Origin: Saprospiraceae bacterium UBA7328
Lineage (GTDB): Bacteria > Bacteroidota > Bacteroidia > Chitinophagales > Saprospiraceae
Direction of reading: 5' to 3'
Length of the DNA: 35,199 bases
Assembly (NCBI GenBank): GCA_002471345.1
Contig: DKPS01000035.1
Span: forward strand, 1 to 35,199
Shown: positions 6,485 through 15,177 of the stretch, piece after piece
How positions within the stretch are numbered: position 1 is the first letter of the stretch
Layout: the number at the start of each line of letters is the position of its first letter
Translations under genes and position numbers: made by a program
Notes under the pieces: generated by a model
What the model was told of the DNA's origin: nothing
Database searches by the model: none
Seen by the model: the letters and a program-made list of their open reading frames with translations, nothing else

Positions 6485-8638
6485 TTACTTTTTTAAAAGT
6501 TCTTTTAACGACCACACAGCAGCTTTTTTGATCATTCCTCTCGGAGAGTCAACGAGCACAGCTTCTTCAAAAAAATGTTTGTTTGAAGCGTTCTTCAATT
6601 TTCCCAGTGCTCTCAAAGCTTCGCTCTGTACTCGATAGCTGTCTTCAGCCATGTATACATCTTTAAAAAGATCAGCAAAGCCGGCATCTTCTGCAATACC
6701 AAGAATGCGAACCGATTCGGTTCGAACGCGAGAGTGGCTATCCTTTAATGCTCTTAAGCAGATTTCCTTGTGATTCTTAGCATGACTTAATGTAGTTAGT
6801 GCCGTTTTTCGTAGTGCCCAAAAGTCTGCATTTTGGGCTTGATCACTTAGAAGGTCTTGGACAGAAAGTTCATCTGCAAATTTTTCTAATTGTTGAATGG
6901 CCCTAAGTTTTTCTTGAAGTGAAGCCATTGCAACTTGGAGTTGTAATTCTTCTTTCGTTTTGGGATGTGACCATTCTTTCAGCAGGATATGTTCCGGATC
7001 GATCAATACTACTTTTGGCTTTTTGTCACTTGCAAATCTGAAGATAGATTTTTTTTGATCCACCCAAACTTCTTCTTTTTTAATGCCATCACTATGATGA
7101 ATTTCAACAGTAAGAGGAAATTTAAAAATGGGAATACCCTCTGAAGTATCCTGAGTCTGTATGATTTTAAGAACTGTTTCTTTGCCGGTCCATTCATGAT
7201 CGATCTCTAATATAGGATGACCGGGAGAAAGGATCCATTGATCAAAAAACCATTGCATGTTTTCTCCAGTAACCTCCCATATACTTTTTACAAAGTCAGG
7301 TGTTCGTACAGGCTGAAAAGCATGTGCATGAAGAAAATGCGATAACACTTTTCTGAATATATCCTCACCTAAATAGCTGTTGAGCATGTGCAGAACAAGG
7401 GCCCCTTTCTGATAGGTGTGTCGATCAAAGTTTTCATTGGGAAAGTTCCAATGCTGACAACGGATGGGTCTTTGGTAAGTGTCATAGGCCTCGCTCAAAT
7501 AGGCTGATTTCTTTTCACTGAGATTCATGATTCCTTCCTCAGCTCCGTAAAGGTGGTTACTGTACAAGTACTCACCATATGTTGCAAAGCTTTCGCTTAA
7601 CCATGTTTCAGTCCAATCCGCATAGCTCACAAAATCGCCCCACCAATGATGAGCCGCTTCGTGAGCAATTAACCAATGACTGGGGAAATCTTTTTCCGCC
7701 TTTTCATCATGTAGAGTTGATTCACCAATTAAGGTGGCTGTAGTAGCTTCAGCACCTCCACCGATCCCGGGCACTATGATTTGGTCAAATTTATCCCAAG
7801 GATAAGGCACACCGTAATAATCTTCAAAGAAACCCAAAACTTCAGGTGTGCGATGAAAGGTGCGTTTGCCACGCTCGATGTCGCCTGGATAGACCCAATA
7901 GTTGACAGGTATTTCTTTATAAACTTCTTCTACAATTTCATAAGGGCCCGACACAAAGTTGTATAAGTAAGTTGGGTGTGGTTGATTCTGTGACCAATGA
8001 TATGAGACTCTACCATCTTCATGTGTTGCAGTTGATATCAATATGCCATTAGCTAGTACTTTATGATCACCTTGGGTAGTGACTATTGTTTCATGCGTAG
8101 CCCGATCATTTGGGTGGTCGTAGCATGGAAACCAGTGTCTGGCTCCTGTAGGAAAAGAATAGCTATTGAATATCGAAGGCCTTGATGGAGTAGCTTCAAA
8201 GAATCCTATGCCAAGGGGATAATTTGCGCCCATCCCGTATGCAGTAGGGTCTACTAGAAAACGATCAATTCCGTATTCGACATGCAAAGAGGTGCTGTCT
8301 CCATAATTTAAAGGGTGATTTAATGTAATATGCAGCTGGCCCTGTTTATGTTGAAAAGGTACGGACTTAAGACCTTGATGTACACTTAATATTTCATAGG
8401 ATTCAGCATGAAATTGGATTTTCTTAAGGTCATGTCTTAGGCTCTTTAAATGGATGTCTACTTTACCTTGAAGAGATCGTTTATCTGCATCAATATCTAA
8501 ATTTATTCTGTAATGCTTTACATCAAATGGGTGACTGGGCTCGCTCTGAAATTGACGGGTCTCGAAGTCGACTTTCTGGCTTAAGGCAAGATTGTTCTGG
8601 AGCATAAAAATGATAAATATCCATGTGATCTTGTTCAT
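6485..8638 (-). CDS. Secreted M1 family metallopeptidase, 717 aa
   Basis: This is a zinc aminopeptidase of the gluzincin M1 family. A signal peptide occupies about residues 1-20 (FIIFMLQNNLALSQ). An N-terminal beta-saddle domain precedes the catalytic domain with GGGAEATTAT (about 293-302, in the place of the GAMEN exopeptidase motif) and zinc site HEAAHHWW (His326, Glu327, His330) with the third ligand Glu349 in WLSESFA, at the standard 18-residue spacing. The C-terminal 150 residues form HEAT-like helical repeats (RTESVRILGIAEDAGF, QSEALRALGKL). It starts four bases after the M24 peptidase stop, so the two are co-transcribed. Together they would trim oligopeptides from the N-terminus, including those with proline at position two. 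The exact substrate is not known. Confidence 0.93.
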   Translation of the reverse strand: MNKITWIFIIFMLQNNLALSQKVDFETRQFQSEPSHPFDVKHYRINLDIDADKRSLQGKVDIHLKSLRHDLKKIQFHAESYEILSVHQGLKSVPFQHKQGQLHITLNHPLNYGDSTSLHVEYGIDRFLVDPTAYGMGANYPLGIGFFEATPSRPSIFNSYSFPTGARHWFPCYDHPNDRATHETIVTTQGDHKVLANGILISTATHEDGRVSYHWSQNQPHPTYLYNFVSGPYEIVEEVYKEIPVNYWVYPGDIERGKRTFHRTPEVLGFFEDYYGVPYPWDKFDQIIVPGIGGGAEATTATLIGESTLHDEKAEKDFPSHWLIAHEAAHHWWGDFVSYADWTETWLSESFATYGEYLYSNHLYGAEEGIMNLSEKKSAYLSEAYDTYQRPIRCQHWNFPNENFDRHTYQKGALVLHMLNSYLGEDIFRKVLSHFLHAHAFQPVRTPDFVKSIWEVTGENMQWFFDQWILSPGHPILEIDHEWTGKETVLKIIQTQDTSEGIPIFKFPLTVEIHHSDGIKKEEVWVDQKKSIFRFASDKKPKVVLIDPEHILLKEWSHPKTKEELQLQVAMASLQEKLRAIQQLEKFADELSVQDLLSDQAQNADFWALRKTALTTLSHAKNHKEICLRALKDSHSRVRTESVRILGIAEDAGFADLFKDVYMAEDSYRVQSEALRALGKLKNASNKHFFEEAVLVDSPRGMIKKAAVWSLKELLKK

Positions 8639-8642
8639 ATAA

Positions 8643-10097
8643 TTAATTTCTGGATTGGATAGCGGGCCTTGTCATGAGAATTGACGTCTCTTGCATAGTT
8701 GCTTCGATCTCTTCCGCATTCACGGGCAACCAATCTGTAAAATTCTCAACGCCTTCTTTGGTGACTACAACCACATCTTCCACTCTGACATAAAGCTTTT
8801 CTTCTGGAATCCAGATCATTGGGTCCACAGCAAAGACTTCTCCTTCGGTCAAAGGTGTGGCTTTATAATTGCCAACATCATGTACAGCCATACCTACAGG
8901 GTGTTGCATATGTCCGCGAAAGGTCAAAGCCTTTTCTACGGCTTTTAGGTAATGCGACTTTGAAAAAGTATGATTGTCAATATACTTTCTCATTTCTTTT
9001 GCTGCATTTTCTAAAACATTAGTGACGGTCACACCGGGCTTAATTTGTTTAATCAACGCGGAGCGATAAGCTACAACGAAGTTGTACAATTCAAGCTGTT
9101 CACTTGTAAATTTTCCGTTGACTGGCCACATTCTGGTAATGTCACTTGTATAGTAATGATAATCGGGGGCAAAATCCATAAGCACGAGATCCCCCGAATG
9201 TAAAGGATCATTATTTCTGAAGTAGTGACCCATCCATGCGTTGGTGCCTCCACCAGTTATAGCGCAATATCCATCTCTTCGAGCATCATTTATTTGATGC
9301 ACATATCGGGCACATGCTTCTACTTGATATTCGAAGGTACCCGGTTTGGTGCATCGCATCGCCTCAAGTAATCCATGTCCGGCAATATAAGAAGCCTGTC
9401 TGATCATATCGATCTCTTCTTTGCTTTTTATGTTGCGCATTTTATCTAGAAAAGGAGATAGGTCATTGATTTCGAATTGAGGATACCTTTGCCTCAGTAA
9501 ATTGATGAAGTTCCCTTCTTTAGAGATTCGACCATCCCAAGGGTCGTTGCTCAAGCTGGATTGATATCGCAAATTTTCATCTCTACTGTCTTTGCCTGTT
9601 TCGGCTGGACTAAATGGGGTGTAAATCACTGGATGCGGAGATCTGACCAAGCCACCATATACCCAATTTCTGGCCATATCTTCAATAGGCTTTACCTCCT
9701 GAACTCCTGTAAGGTTTTTGATAAGGTCTTTGTCTTCTGCCGACAACGTCTTGCCTTCGCTGCGCTCTCTACCTGAGTTACGATGTTGAATATAGAGCGT
9801 AGCCCTACGATTCCTCCCATCCAACGCCAGGTATGCATGTGGCGCTTCAAATCCGGATAGATAGTAGAATGTATTGGATTGCCTAAATGAATTAAATCCC
9901 CTTGCATCTGCAGCACCTTGAATTATGGCGATACCATTGTTGCCGATGGCATCATAAACTTTGACTCTCCTATTTTCAAATTCTTCTTTTGAGAAATTCT
10001 TCTGAAAGGTATATTTATCTTGAGCGTTAAGAAAGCATGAAGCACAGATAATCAATAGTGCAGACAAAGAAATCGAAACAAATGAGTGGGTAGGCAT
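8643..10097 (-). CDS. Secreted M24B aminopeptidase P family protein, 484 aa
   Basis: This Xaa-Pro aminopeptidase removes N-terminal residues before proline with a dinuclear metal centre. A signal peptide ends near FLNAQ (residue 26). The AMP_N-type N-terminal domain (about 35-170) includes FYYLSGFEAPHAYL. The pita-bread domain has all five metal ligands: Asp308 (LMDFAPD), Asp319 (YTSDITR), His399 (GHMQHPVG), Glu420 (LTEGEVF) and Glu440 (VRVEDVV). The first gene of a two-gene operon with the M1 peptidase, it has a free 5' region of about 180 bases before the divergent DUF6090 gene at 10282. Export suggests it works on peptides in the periplasm or outside the cell. Confidence 0.93.
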   Translation of the reverse strand: MPTHSFVSISLSALLIICASCFLNAQDKYTFQKNFSKEEFENRRVKVYDAIGNNGIAIIQGAADARGFNSFRQSNTFYYLSGFEAPHAYLALDGRNRRATLYIQHRNSGRERSEGKTLSAEDKDLIKNLTGVQEVKPIEDMARNWVYGGLVRSPHPVIYTPFSPAETGKDSRDENLRYQSSLSNDPWDGRISKEGNFINLLRQRYPQFEINDLSPFLDKMRNIKSKEEIDMIRQASYIAGHGLLEAMRCTKPGTFEYQVEACARYVHQINDARRDGYCAITGGGTNAWMGHYFRNNDPLHSGDLVLMDFAPDYHYYTSDITRMWPVNGKFTSEQLELYNFVVAYRSALIKQIKPGVTVTNVLENAAKEMRKYIDNHTFSKSHYLKAVEKALTFRGHMQHPVGMAVHDVGNYKATPLTEGEVFAVDPMIWIPEEKLYVRVEDVVVVTKEGVENFTDWLPVNAEEIEATMQETSILMTRPAIQSRN

Positions 10098-10165
10098 GAC
10101 CGAAATTATTTACTGCTAAATATACCAAATTAGCAGCCAAGTCTTCATAACGCTCCCATTGAAGG

Positions 10166-10281
10166 TATTTAACCCTCTTTTCTTTTTACTCCCTTTGCAG
10201 CCATCTCAAAAAAAGGAACCATTAATGTAACCATCGTCCTACTTCATCTTTGCTTCTCTACCCTTTTTGTATTTTTAGTGA
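10166..10281 (+). promoter_or_regulatory. DUF6090 leader, copy C
   Basis: CCCTCTTTTCTTTTTACTCC (10173-10192) matches the orphan copy at 4234. AAAGGAACCATTAATGTAAC (10212-10231) is the main box, and TGTATTTTTAGTGA directly precedes ATG 10282. TGTAAC ends 50 bases before the ATG. The region also holds the divergent peptidase operon start, so both promoters share about 180 bases. Confidence 0.5.
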
Positions 10282-11010
10282 ATGCTGACATTCTTCAGAC
10301 GGATAAGAAAAGGGTTACTTGAAGGTGGTCGTACATCAAAGTACCTCCTCTATGCGATCGGTGAAATTCTCCTTGTGATGATTGGTATTCTTTTGGCGCT
10401 TCAAGTGAATAATTGGAAAGAAAATAAAATTGCGAGGAAAGCTGAAAAAGTAATGCTAATCGAAATAGAAGAATCACTACAGGCAGATATCACAGATTTA
10501 AACTTTAACATTGATGTCATAACTAAAATGACAACGGGGCTTGAAATCATTGAGAATCACATAGAAGTTAAATCTTCCTATCATGACAGTCTGGCTCAGC
10601 ATTTTGGAAGGCTTTCTACTTTGGTCGGTTTTTATCCAAACTCCACAATTTTTGAAAGTTTAAAATCTGCAGGTATGGAATTAATTTCGTCTGATAGTTT
10701 GCGTACTGAAATTATCAATTATTATACTTTCCATCATACCCAAATTTTATTGATGGAAAAGGAATATTTGAATGCTATTTACCATAACATGTTCCTTCCT
10801 TTTATAAATAGCAATTTTAGTTTTCATTTATTCGGAGAAGCAGTTCCAGTTTCTTATCAAAAGTTAGTAAATGATAGTAAAACCATGAATACCATAAATG
10901 CGGCTCAAATTATCTATAACCTGCAAAAGAGTAGGACTCAAAATACTCGAAATGCAGCACAAAAATTACGAAATCACATAATCCAAAAACTCAAAATGTT
11001 TCCCATCTGA
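10282..11010 (+). CDS. DUF6090 family membrane protein, 242 aa (intact)
   Basis: This has the same architecture as the copy at 5605: MLTFFRRIRKGLL, KYLLYAIGE, one helix (ILLVMIGILLALQVNNWKE, about 28-46), then about 195 helical residues. It keeps the family motif ESLKSAGMELISSDSLRTEII (residues about 129-149), the reference used here to judge the broken copies. It is not followed by an operon partner; a new leader and another paralogue come next. The first 20 bases of the gene are nearly identical to the copy at 4791, whereas later parts differ strongly, as expected for selection on the N-terminal anchor or on translation initiation. Function unknown. Confidence 0.9.
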   Translation: MLTFFRRIRKGLLEGGRTSKYLLYAIGEILLVMIGILLALQVNNWKENKIARKAEKVMLIEIEESLQADITDLNFNIDVITKMTTGLEIIENHIEVKSSYHDSLAQHFGRLSTLVGFYPNSTIFESLKSAGMELISSDSLRTEIINYYTFHHTQILLMEKEYLNAIYHNMFLPFINSNFSFHLFGEAVPVSYQKLVNDSKTMNTINAAQIIYNLQKSRTQNTRNAAQKLRNHIIQKLKMFPI

Positions 11011-11069
11011 AAATGGGAATGAGTTTGCGATAAAATAATGTTCGTTTCTTGAGACTGTCAATTCGGGAG

Positions 11070-11143
11070 TAAAGAATAACCAACCATTTAGGTAACATCC
11101 TTCCGCTGACCCTCAGTTCTCACCTATTCATTATCTTTAGTGG
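11070..11143 (+). promoter_or_regulatory. DUF6090 leader, copy D
   Basis: CAACCATTTAGGTAACATCC (11081-11100) corresponds to the GAACCWTTAATGTAAC box with changes. CGCTGACCCTCAGTT (about 11104-11118) is shared with the orphan copy at 4300. TTATCTTTAGTGG (11131-11143) runs into ATG 11144. The box ends 47 bases before the ATG. Confidence 0.5.
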
Positions 11144-11869
11144 ATGCTCACATTACTAAGAAGAATACGAAAGTCATTGATTGATTCAGGTAGTGCAAGA
11201 AAGTATCTTCTCTATGCTATTGGTGAGATTGCTCTTGTAGTGATAGGGATATTAATGGCACTTCAGATTAATAATTGGAGACAGGAAGAAATTACTCAAA
11301 AATTGTCAAATGACCTTTTTATCAACCTAAAAGCAAGTCTAAGACAAGACTCCGTAGAATTAGTTCATATTCTCCAAAAAATTAAAAAATGTGGTGATGC
11401 GGAAGAAATAATTATTGGAAATAATTACCAGAGCCTCAATGATCAGTTGAGTCGAGCAGAAATTACAGAGCTTCTTCGAGACCTTGACGGAGGAATTTAT
11501 AGTTTTTTCCCTCGTTTTGGAGTATATAATAATATTGTACAGAATAATTATCTCTCACTACTCAAACAAAAACAACTCAAAGCAGACCTAATCTTTCACT
11601 ACGAGCACCTCTATGTTCGCTACAATGCTATTGATGCTGAAATCACAGAAATATTTATCACGTCATTACTCCCAACAATAACAAAAGATATATCCTTTGT
11701 TCCTAAACAAAATGACTTAGCCAACCTAAAGAACTTTAAAAAGTTCTACGACCAAATTCAACAAGATTGCAGGTTAGCACATACATCAACCTTCAATCAG
11801 TTAAGCGTCCTGACAGAAATTCAAAGATCTACAAACTCCCTGATTGAAAGGCTAGAATTAGAGATTTAA
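11144..11869 (+). CDS. DUF6090 family membrane protein, 241 aa (intact)
   Basis: This is a further paralogue with MLTLLRRIRKSLI, RKYLLYAIGEIALV, a membrane helix with VVIGILMALQINNWRQ (about 31-46) and a long, probably helical, extracytoplasmic part. Its middle is more divergent than the other copies: the motif region reads FFPRFGVYNNIVQNNYLSLL instead of ESLKS.G.ELI, so the sensor-like pocket, if it is one, has changed. The gene stands alone with its own leader and is followed by decayed sequence and another orphan leader. Function unknown. Confidence 0.88.
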   Translation: MLTLLRRIRKSLIDSGSARKYLLYAIGEIALVVIGILMALQINNWRQEEITQKLSNDLFINLKASLRQDSVELVHILQKIKKCGDAEEIIIGNNYQSLNDQLSRAEITELLRDLDGGIYSFFPRFGVYNNIVQNNYLSLLKQKQLKADLIFHYEHLYVRYNAIDAEITEIFITSLLPTITKDISFVPKQNDLANLKNFKKFYDQIQQDCRLAHTSTFNQLSVLTEIQRSTNSLIERLELEI

Positions 11870-11874
11870 GCTTC

Positions 11875-12029
11875 CAAATGATCCATCTACAGAGTGTTTT
11901 TTCCTGGCCTAAATAATTGGGCAGAAATGGACACTGGAATAGGAAATTGTATATGAAGATGTATATAGTGTAGGGAGTTGGGACATATTCATCGAAGAAA
12001 ACAATGAAGTAACTGTCGGTTTCTATTAA
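11875..12029 (+). pseudogene. Decayed C-terminal ORF remnant
   Basis: One frame reads IIGQKWTLE-stop-EIVYEDVYSVGSWDIFIEENN and then EVTVGFY before a TAA at 12027. A TAG sits at 11940-11942 and a TAA at 11910-11912. The composition after the TAG looks like real protein (acidic, aromatic), but no start or family was recognised, and a second frame is also partly open. It is most likely the tail of a lost small gene. Confidence 0.3.
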
Positions 12030-12084
12030 GAGCTATAGGACCACTCTTCTGAAAAAACAGCCTTTCTGGATATGGAAAGAAATA

Positions 12085-12165
12085 AAAACGAACCTATAGT
12101 GTAACTGATATCAAAGCTTAATGTGCCATTCGGTCAATCCATGTTTTATCTTAAAAGGACAATGA
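12085..12165 (+). promoter_or_regulatory. Orphan DUF6090-type leader, copy F
   Basis: ACGAACCTATAGTGTAAC (12088-12105) matches the leader box well. TTTTATCTTAAAA (12143-12155) lies at about the distance where TTATCTTTAG occurs in the intact copies, but the following ATG (12162) opens only three codons. No DUF6090 sequence follows. It appears to be the leader of a lost copy. Confidence 0.4.
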
Positions 12166-12209
12166 TATTTTAATGTCTAATGACAAAATACAAAGCGCTC
12201 CTGAGTTAC

Positions 12210-12971
12210 TTAACTAATCAATATTCCTCCATCAATATTAATAGTCGTCCCTGTAATCCAAGAAGAATCGTCTGAGGCTAAAAACAAAGCCAGACGAGCT
12301 ATATCCTGTGGTTCACCTAGTCTCTTGAGAAGTGTCTTTTTCCTGGCATTATCTATTGCTTGTTCTGGTTCTTCAAAAGCTTGTGCTGAGTCTGTCAGTA
12401 AAGGTGTGTCTACAGGACCTGGGCATATGGCATTAGCTCGTATGTTCGGTGCATAATCTATAGCAATTTGTTTCATTAAGGCGACTGCTCCAGCCTTTGA
12501 AGCGCAATAAGCAGGATGGTTTGGAAAGCTTTTAAAAGCAGCAATTGAAGCATTAATTATGATATTTCCTTTTCCTGTTTTTAATATTTCTGGAATTGCG
12601 TATTTACATAAATAATAGATAGAGCTCAAGTTAGTATCGATTGTGGTATGCCATTTTTCTAACGAAAGATCAGTTAAAGCACCAAGACCGAGAATGCCAG
12701 CATTCAAAGACAAAATATTCAATTTGCCAAAATTGGACAATGCAGCATCTACTAATATTTTATTCTGTTCTGATTGACTTATATCTCCAGAGACAAATAG
12801 GACATTATTATTAATTTGTCTCAGTTCCTTTTCTAATTTGATGCCCCTTTTACTACTTCTTCCCGAGATAATTAGAGATGCACCTTCTTTGATAAAGACT
12901 TGAGCAATCGCCTTACCCATTCCACTTGTTGCTCCCGTTATAATTGCAACTTGACCATTTAGTTTTTTCAC
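12210..12971 (-). CDS. SDR family NAD(P)-dependent oxidoreductase, 253 aa
   Basis: This is a classical short-chain dehydrogenase/reductase of normal length. The cofactor motif TGATSGMG is at residues 12-19, NAG at 90-92 in SLNAG, and the catalytic tetrad is Asn114, Ser142 (INASIAA), Tyr155 and Lys159 (YCASK). The C-terminal IDGG motif (TTINIDGGILIS) is also present. The Arg/Ser-rich loop after the second strand (SGRSSKRG) suggests NADP(H) preference, since there is no acidic residue at the end of beta-2. It is predicted to be cytoplasmic, with no neighbour in the same operon. The substrate cannot be predicted from sequence. It runs toward the DUF6090 array and may mark the edge of the stable region. 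Confidence 0.92.
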   Translation of the reverse strand: MKKLNGQVAIITGATSGMGKAIAQVFIKEGASLIISGRSSKRGIKLEKELRQINNNVLFVSGDISQSEQNKILVDAALSNFGKLNILSLNAGILGLGALTDLSLEKWHTTIDTNLSSIYYLCKYAIPEILKTGKGNIIINASIAAFKSFPNHPAYCASKAGAVALMKQIAIDYAPNIRANAICPGPVDTPLLTDSAQAFEEPEQAIDNARKKTLLKRLGEPQDIARLALFLASDDSSWITGTTINIDGGILIS

Positions 12972-13391
12972 CTCAATTTTTACTTTAAATATAGGAGACT
13001 ATCCTTTGTTAAGATAGGTCCGTTTAGAAGTTGTACATGTCCTATGCCCTTCTCTCCCAATAGCCAGTTATTATTCTTATGCTATTTTTCATATTAGCTG
13101 TTATAGCCATCAGAAAGTAATCTACTGGGTATACACAACTGTGTGACAGGTGATTTCGATTGGTAATAATTATTGAAGTAAATCAATTAAAAAGAAATCA
13201 ATTTTGCTATTTGACCAATGTCGTTTATAATGAAACATCGACTGCTAAACTGACGCTGTGTACAATTAAAAGAATAAACAAATGTCTTGGAACAAATATA
13301 TTAACGTTGTCCTTTACCAGAAGTCGATCTAAAGGCAATTCAAGCAGTCAGGAAAGAGCTAAGCAAGAATCATAAAGGCTCTCAATTACGC
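12972..13391. other. Intergenic stretch, no recognised gene
   Basis: These 420 bases between two minus-strand genes hold the presumed SDR promoter. A small inverted repeat CTATC..GATAG lies near 13000. A short frame near 13318-13375 reads PEVDLKAIQAVRKELSKNHK, which looks protein-like but has no start and is preceded by a stop, so it may be a relic. Nothing else was identified. Confidence 0.4.
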
Positions 13392-14342
13392 CTAAATTTC
13401 ATAATAGAAAGCATCTCTCAAAACTTCCAAGCTCTTGGGAACGGCTGTATCAGGAGATTCGACACCTTCGAACTCAAGGGATATCCATCCTTTGTATCCC
13501 ACATTTCGCATCATTTGACCTATGGCAGGATAATCAATGTCGAGTGAATACCATTTACCACCACCGTAATAGGTTTTGGCTTGCACCAGGAATGTTTGAG
13601 GAGCCATAAGCTTTAGCTGATCCTCACGGTTTTCTAAAAAATTGCCTGTATCCAATGTCATTTGCAGCCAAGGACTGTCGATAGCATCCACAATTTTCTT
13701 CACACCTTCAGCAGTACGTCCAAGTCCCCAATGGTTTTCCAAACCTAGGACCACTCCACACTTTTCAGCAGTTGGAATACATGCTTCAATTGAATCAATC
13801 ACCCACTTGAAGCCATCTTCATCTGTATAGCCCTCCAATGTTGGTTCAATACCCTTATTGGCCATGAGATCATCAAAGTTCTTTGAGGTTCCCCAGCGAC
13901 CTGTATTTAATCTCATCGTTGGTATGCCCAAAGCATACGCTAATTCTATCTGCTTTATCGTTTTTGCAATGTTCTCCTCACGTTTTTCTTTTTCAGGATA
14001 AACATAACCCTGATGTGTGCTGAAACCCATTAGATCTAATCCAGCATGAAAGGCGCGCTTCTTGAGATTTTGTAAATAGCTATTCTCTTCAGAAGCCATC
14101 TGTACTAAAAGTAGTTCGATGCCATCAAAGCCCATAGCAGCTGCCTTGTCAATGCACATTTCGATAGGCACATCTTCCTTGGGACCGTTAAACTGCCAAA
14201 ACGAATAGGTCGAAACTCCAATTGGGTTTCTTCTAATATTGCCTTTTATTTCTTCTTTAGGCTCGGTAGATGTGGAGGCCCCTAGTACGGTTGCCATGCC
14301 CAATGCGGAGGCATTTTGAAGGAATTTTCTACGGTCTGACAT
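13392..14342 (-). CDS. Tat-exported sugar phosphate isomerase/epimerase family protein, 316 aa
   Basis: This is a xylose-isomerase-like TIM-barrel protein. I place the start at MSDRRKFLQ because it opens a twin-arginine signal (DRRKFLQNASALGMATVLGAS), followed by a cleavage region; an upstream in-frame ATG would add 25 residues of no recognisable use. Family features include GFDGIELLL near the first strands, LGLENHWG, LDTGNF (metal-site region) and ISLEFEG near the C-terminus with a conserved Glu. Members act on sugars, hydroxypyruvate or inositols. Tat export indicates a folded metalloenzyme in the periplasm. No operon partner is adjacent. The substrate remains unknown. Confidence 0.85.
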   Translation of the reverse strand: MSDRRKFLQNASALGMATVLGASTSTEPKEEIKGNIRRNPIGVSTYSFWQFNGPKEDVPIEMCIDKAAAMGFDGIELLLVQMASEENSYLQNLKKRAFHAGLDLMGFSTHQGYVYPEKEKREENIAKTIKQIELAYALGIPTMRLNTGRWGTSKNFDDLMANKGIEPTLEGYTDEDGFKWVIDSIEACIPTAEKCGVVLGLENHWGLGRTAEGVKKIVDAIDSPWLQMTLDTGNFLENREDQLKLMAPQTFLVQAKTYYGGGKWYSLDIDYPAIGQMMRNVGYKGWISLEFEGVESPDTAVPKSLEVLRDAFYYEI

Positions 14343-14606
14343 TTTGCTTATTGCTTTTATATTAGCTTCTAAAGATAAGAAGAAAGATAAATTGACGTGA
14401 AAAATCAAATTAACCAATTAGGTAATGATAAGTATCTTATCCAAATAATGATAGAAAAACAAAGCTCATAACAAGCTATGACCACATCCTTAATTAACCC
14501 TATGGCAATCCATTATCATCAAGTATATAAATGAATAACTGACCTATAACTAATTTCACTAAAAGAACACCCAACAGATTCCGACTTATTTTGAAGGAAT
14601 GGAAAT

Positions 14607-14768
14607 AGAGTATGTTTAGTTTAAACTTTTGCGATAAAAATCAATCATTTTGTGCCCCTTCGAGGCAAGGAAATAGGAATTTTGCAAAGCATAGTGACTA
14701 TTTTCTTAACGACTAGTGGTTGCAAAAAGGACATTTTTAGACCGAAGTGTTAAGCTTAAACACGCTCT
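14607..14768. mobile_element. 162-base palindromic MITE-like element, copy 1
   Basis: Terminal inverted repeats are AGAGTATGTTTAG at the left and TTAAACACGCTCT at the right, which is the reverse complement of AGAGCGTGTTTAA. The sequence is noncoding and near its centre has the palindrome ATAGTGACTAT (14691-14701). Size (162 bases), ends and central ATAG..CTAT palindrome match the element at 30883-31045, although the interiors have diverged. It sits in the gap between the isomerase gene and the serine-hydrolase relic. No transposase is present, so movement would depend on an element elsewhere. Confidence 0.6.
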
Positions 14769-14789
14769 TAGCATATATGAATGAATTCT

Positions 14790-15177
14790 CTATTTGTTTG
14801 ACTTCAAAAACTGCAAGTACCTAACTCATCTCTCAAGTATCAAAAAACCCGAAATTTTTCCCGTTTCCCTTATAAATTAATAGCCCAGAACTTGATTGCC
14901 AAAAACATCTATACAAACAGGAAATAAAGTATTTAAATTTTGCTTATTTCGATAAACGACAAATTGCTTATCCACAGCATTAATGGTATAGGATACAACG
15001 ACTTCTACACTGTGATATTCACCATAATACTCTTCCAAATTTGGTGTTGAATCATATGCTTCCACTCTTTCTATCTGCCAAATTTCAAATCTTTCATGAA
15101 TAACTGGAACAGCGGCTTTTATATAGTAACAGTCAAGGAATCAATTACCAAAAGCATGTCCTAGGAAGTAGGGAACA
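14790..15177 (-). pseudogene. Relic of a serine-hydrolase C-terminal tail
   Basis: The frame from about 15150 down to 14790 is a degenerate copy of the last 90 residues of the hydrolase at 15700-17346. Matching pairs are ERFEIWQIERVEAY with EIFEVWQTERVDAY, NLEEYYGEYHSVEV with NLEEYIGEYHSVEV, and DVFGNQVLGY with DVFGNQIQGY. After that it reads stop-FIRETGKISGFLILER-stop-VRYLQF against QFIREEGKINSFMIQDRRIRNLQF in the intact copy. The first stop (TAA, 14877-14879) replaces Gln and the second (TGA, 14826-14828) replaces Arg; both are C-to-T type changes. A further in-frame stop lies upstream near 15142. The catalytic domain is missing, so only the tail was duplicated or retained. Confidence 0.8.

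Noticed and set aside
13160..13375. A 71-codon plus-strand frame
   Set aside because: No features; a different frame at its end (PEVDLKAIQAVRKEL) looks more protein-like but has no start. Left as a possible relic only.
14343..14417. N-terminal extension of the sugar phosphate isomerase
   Set aside because: The twin-arginine signal begins at MSDRRKF; the extra 25 residues would bury it.
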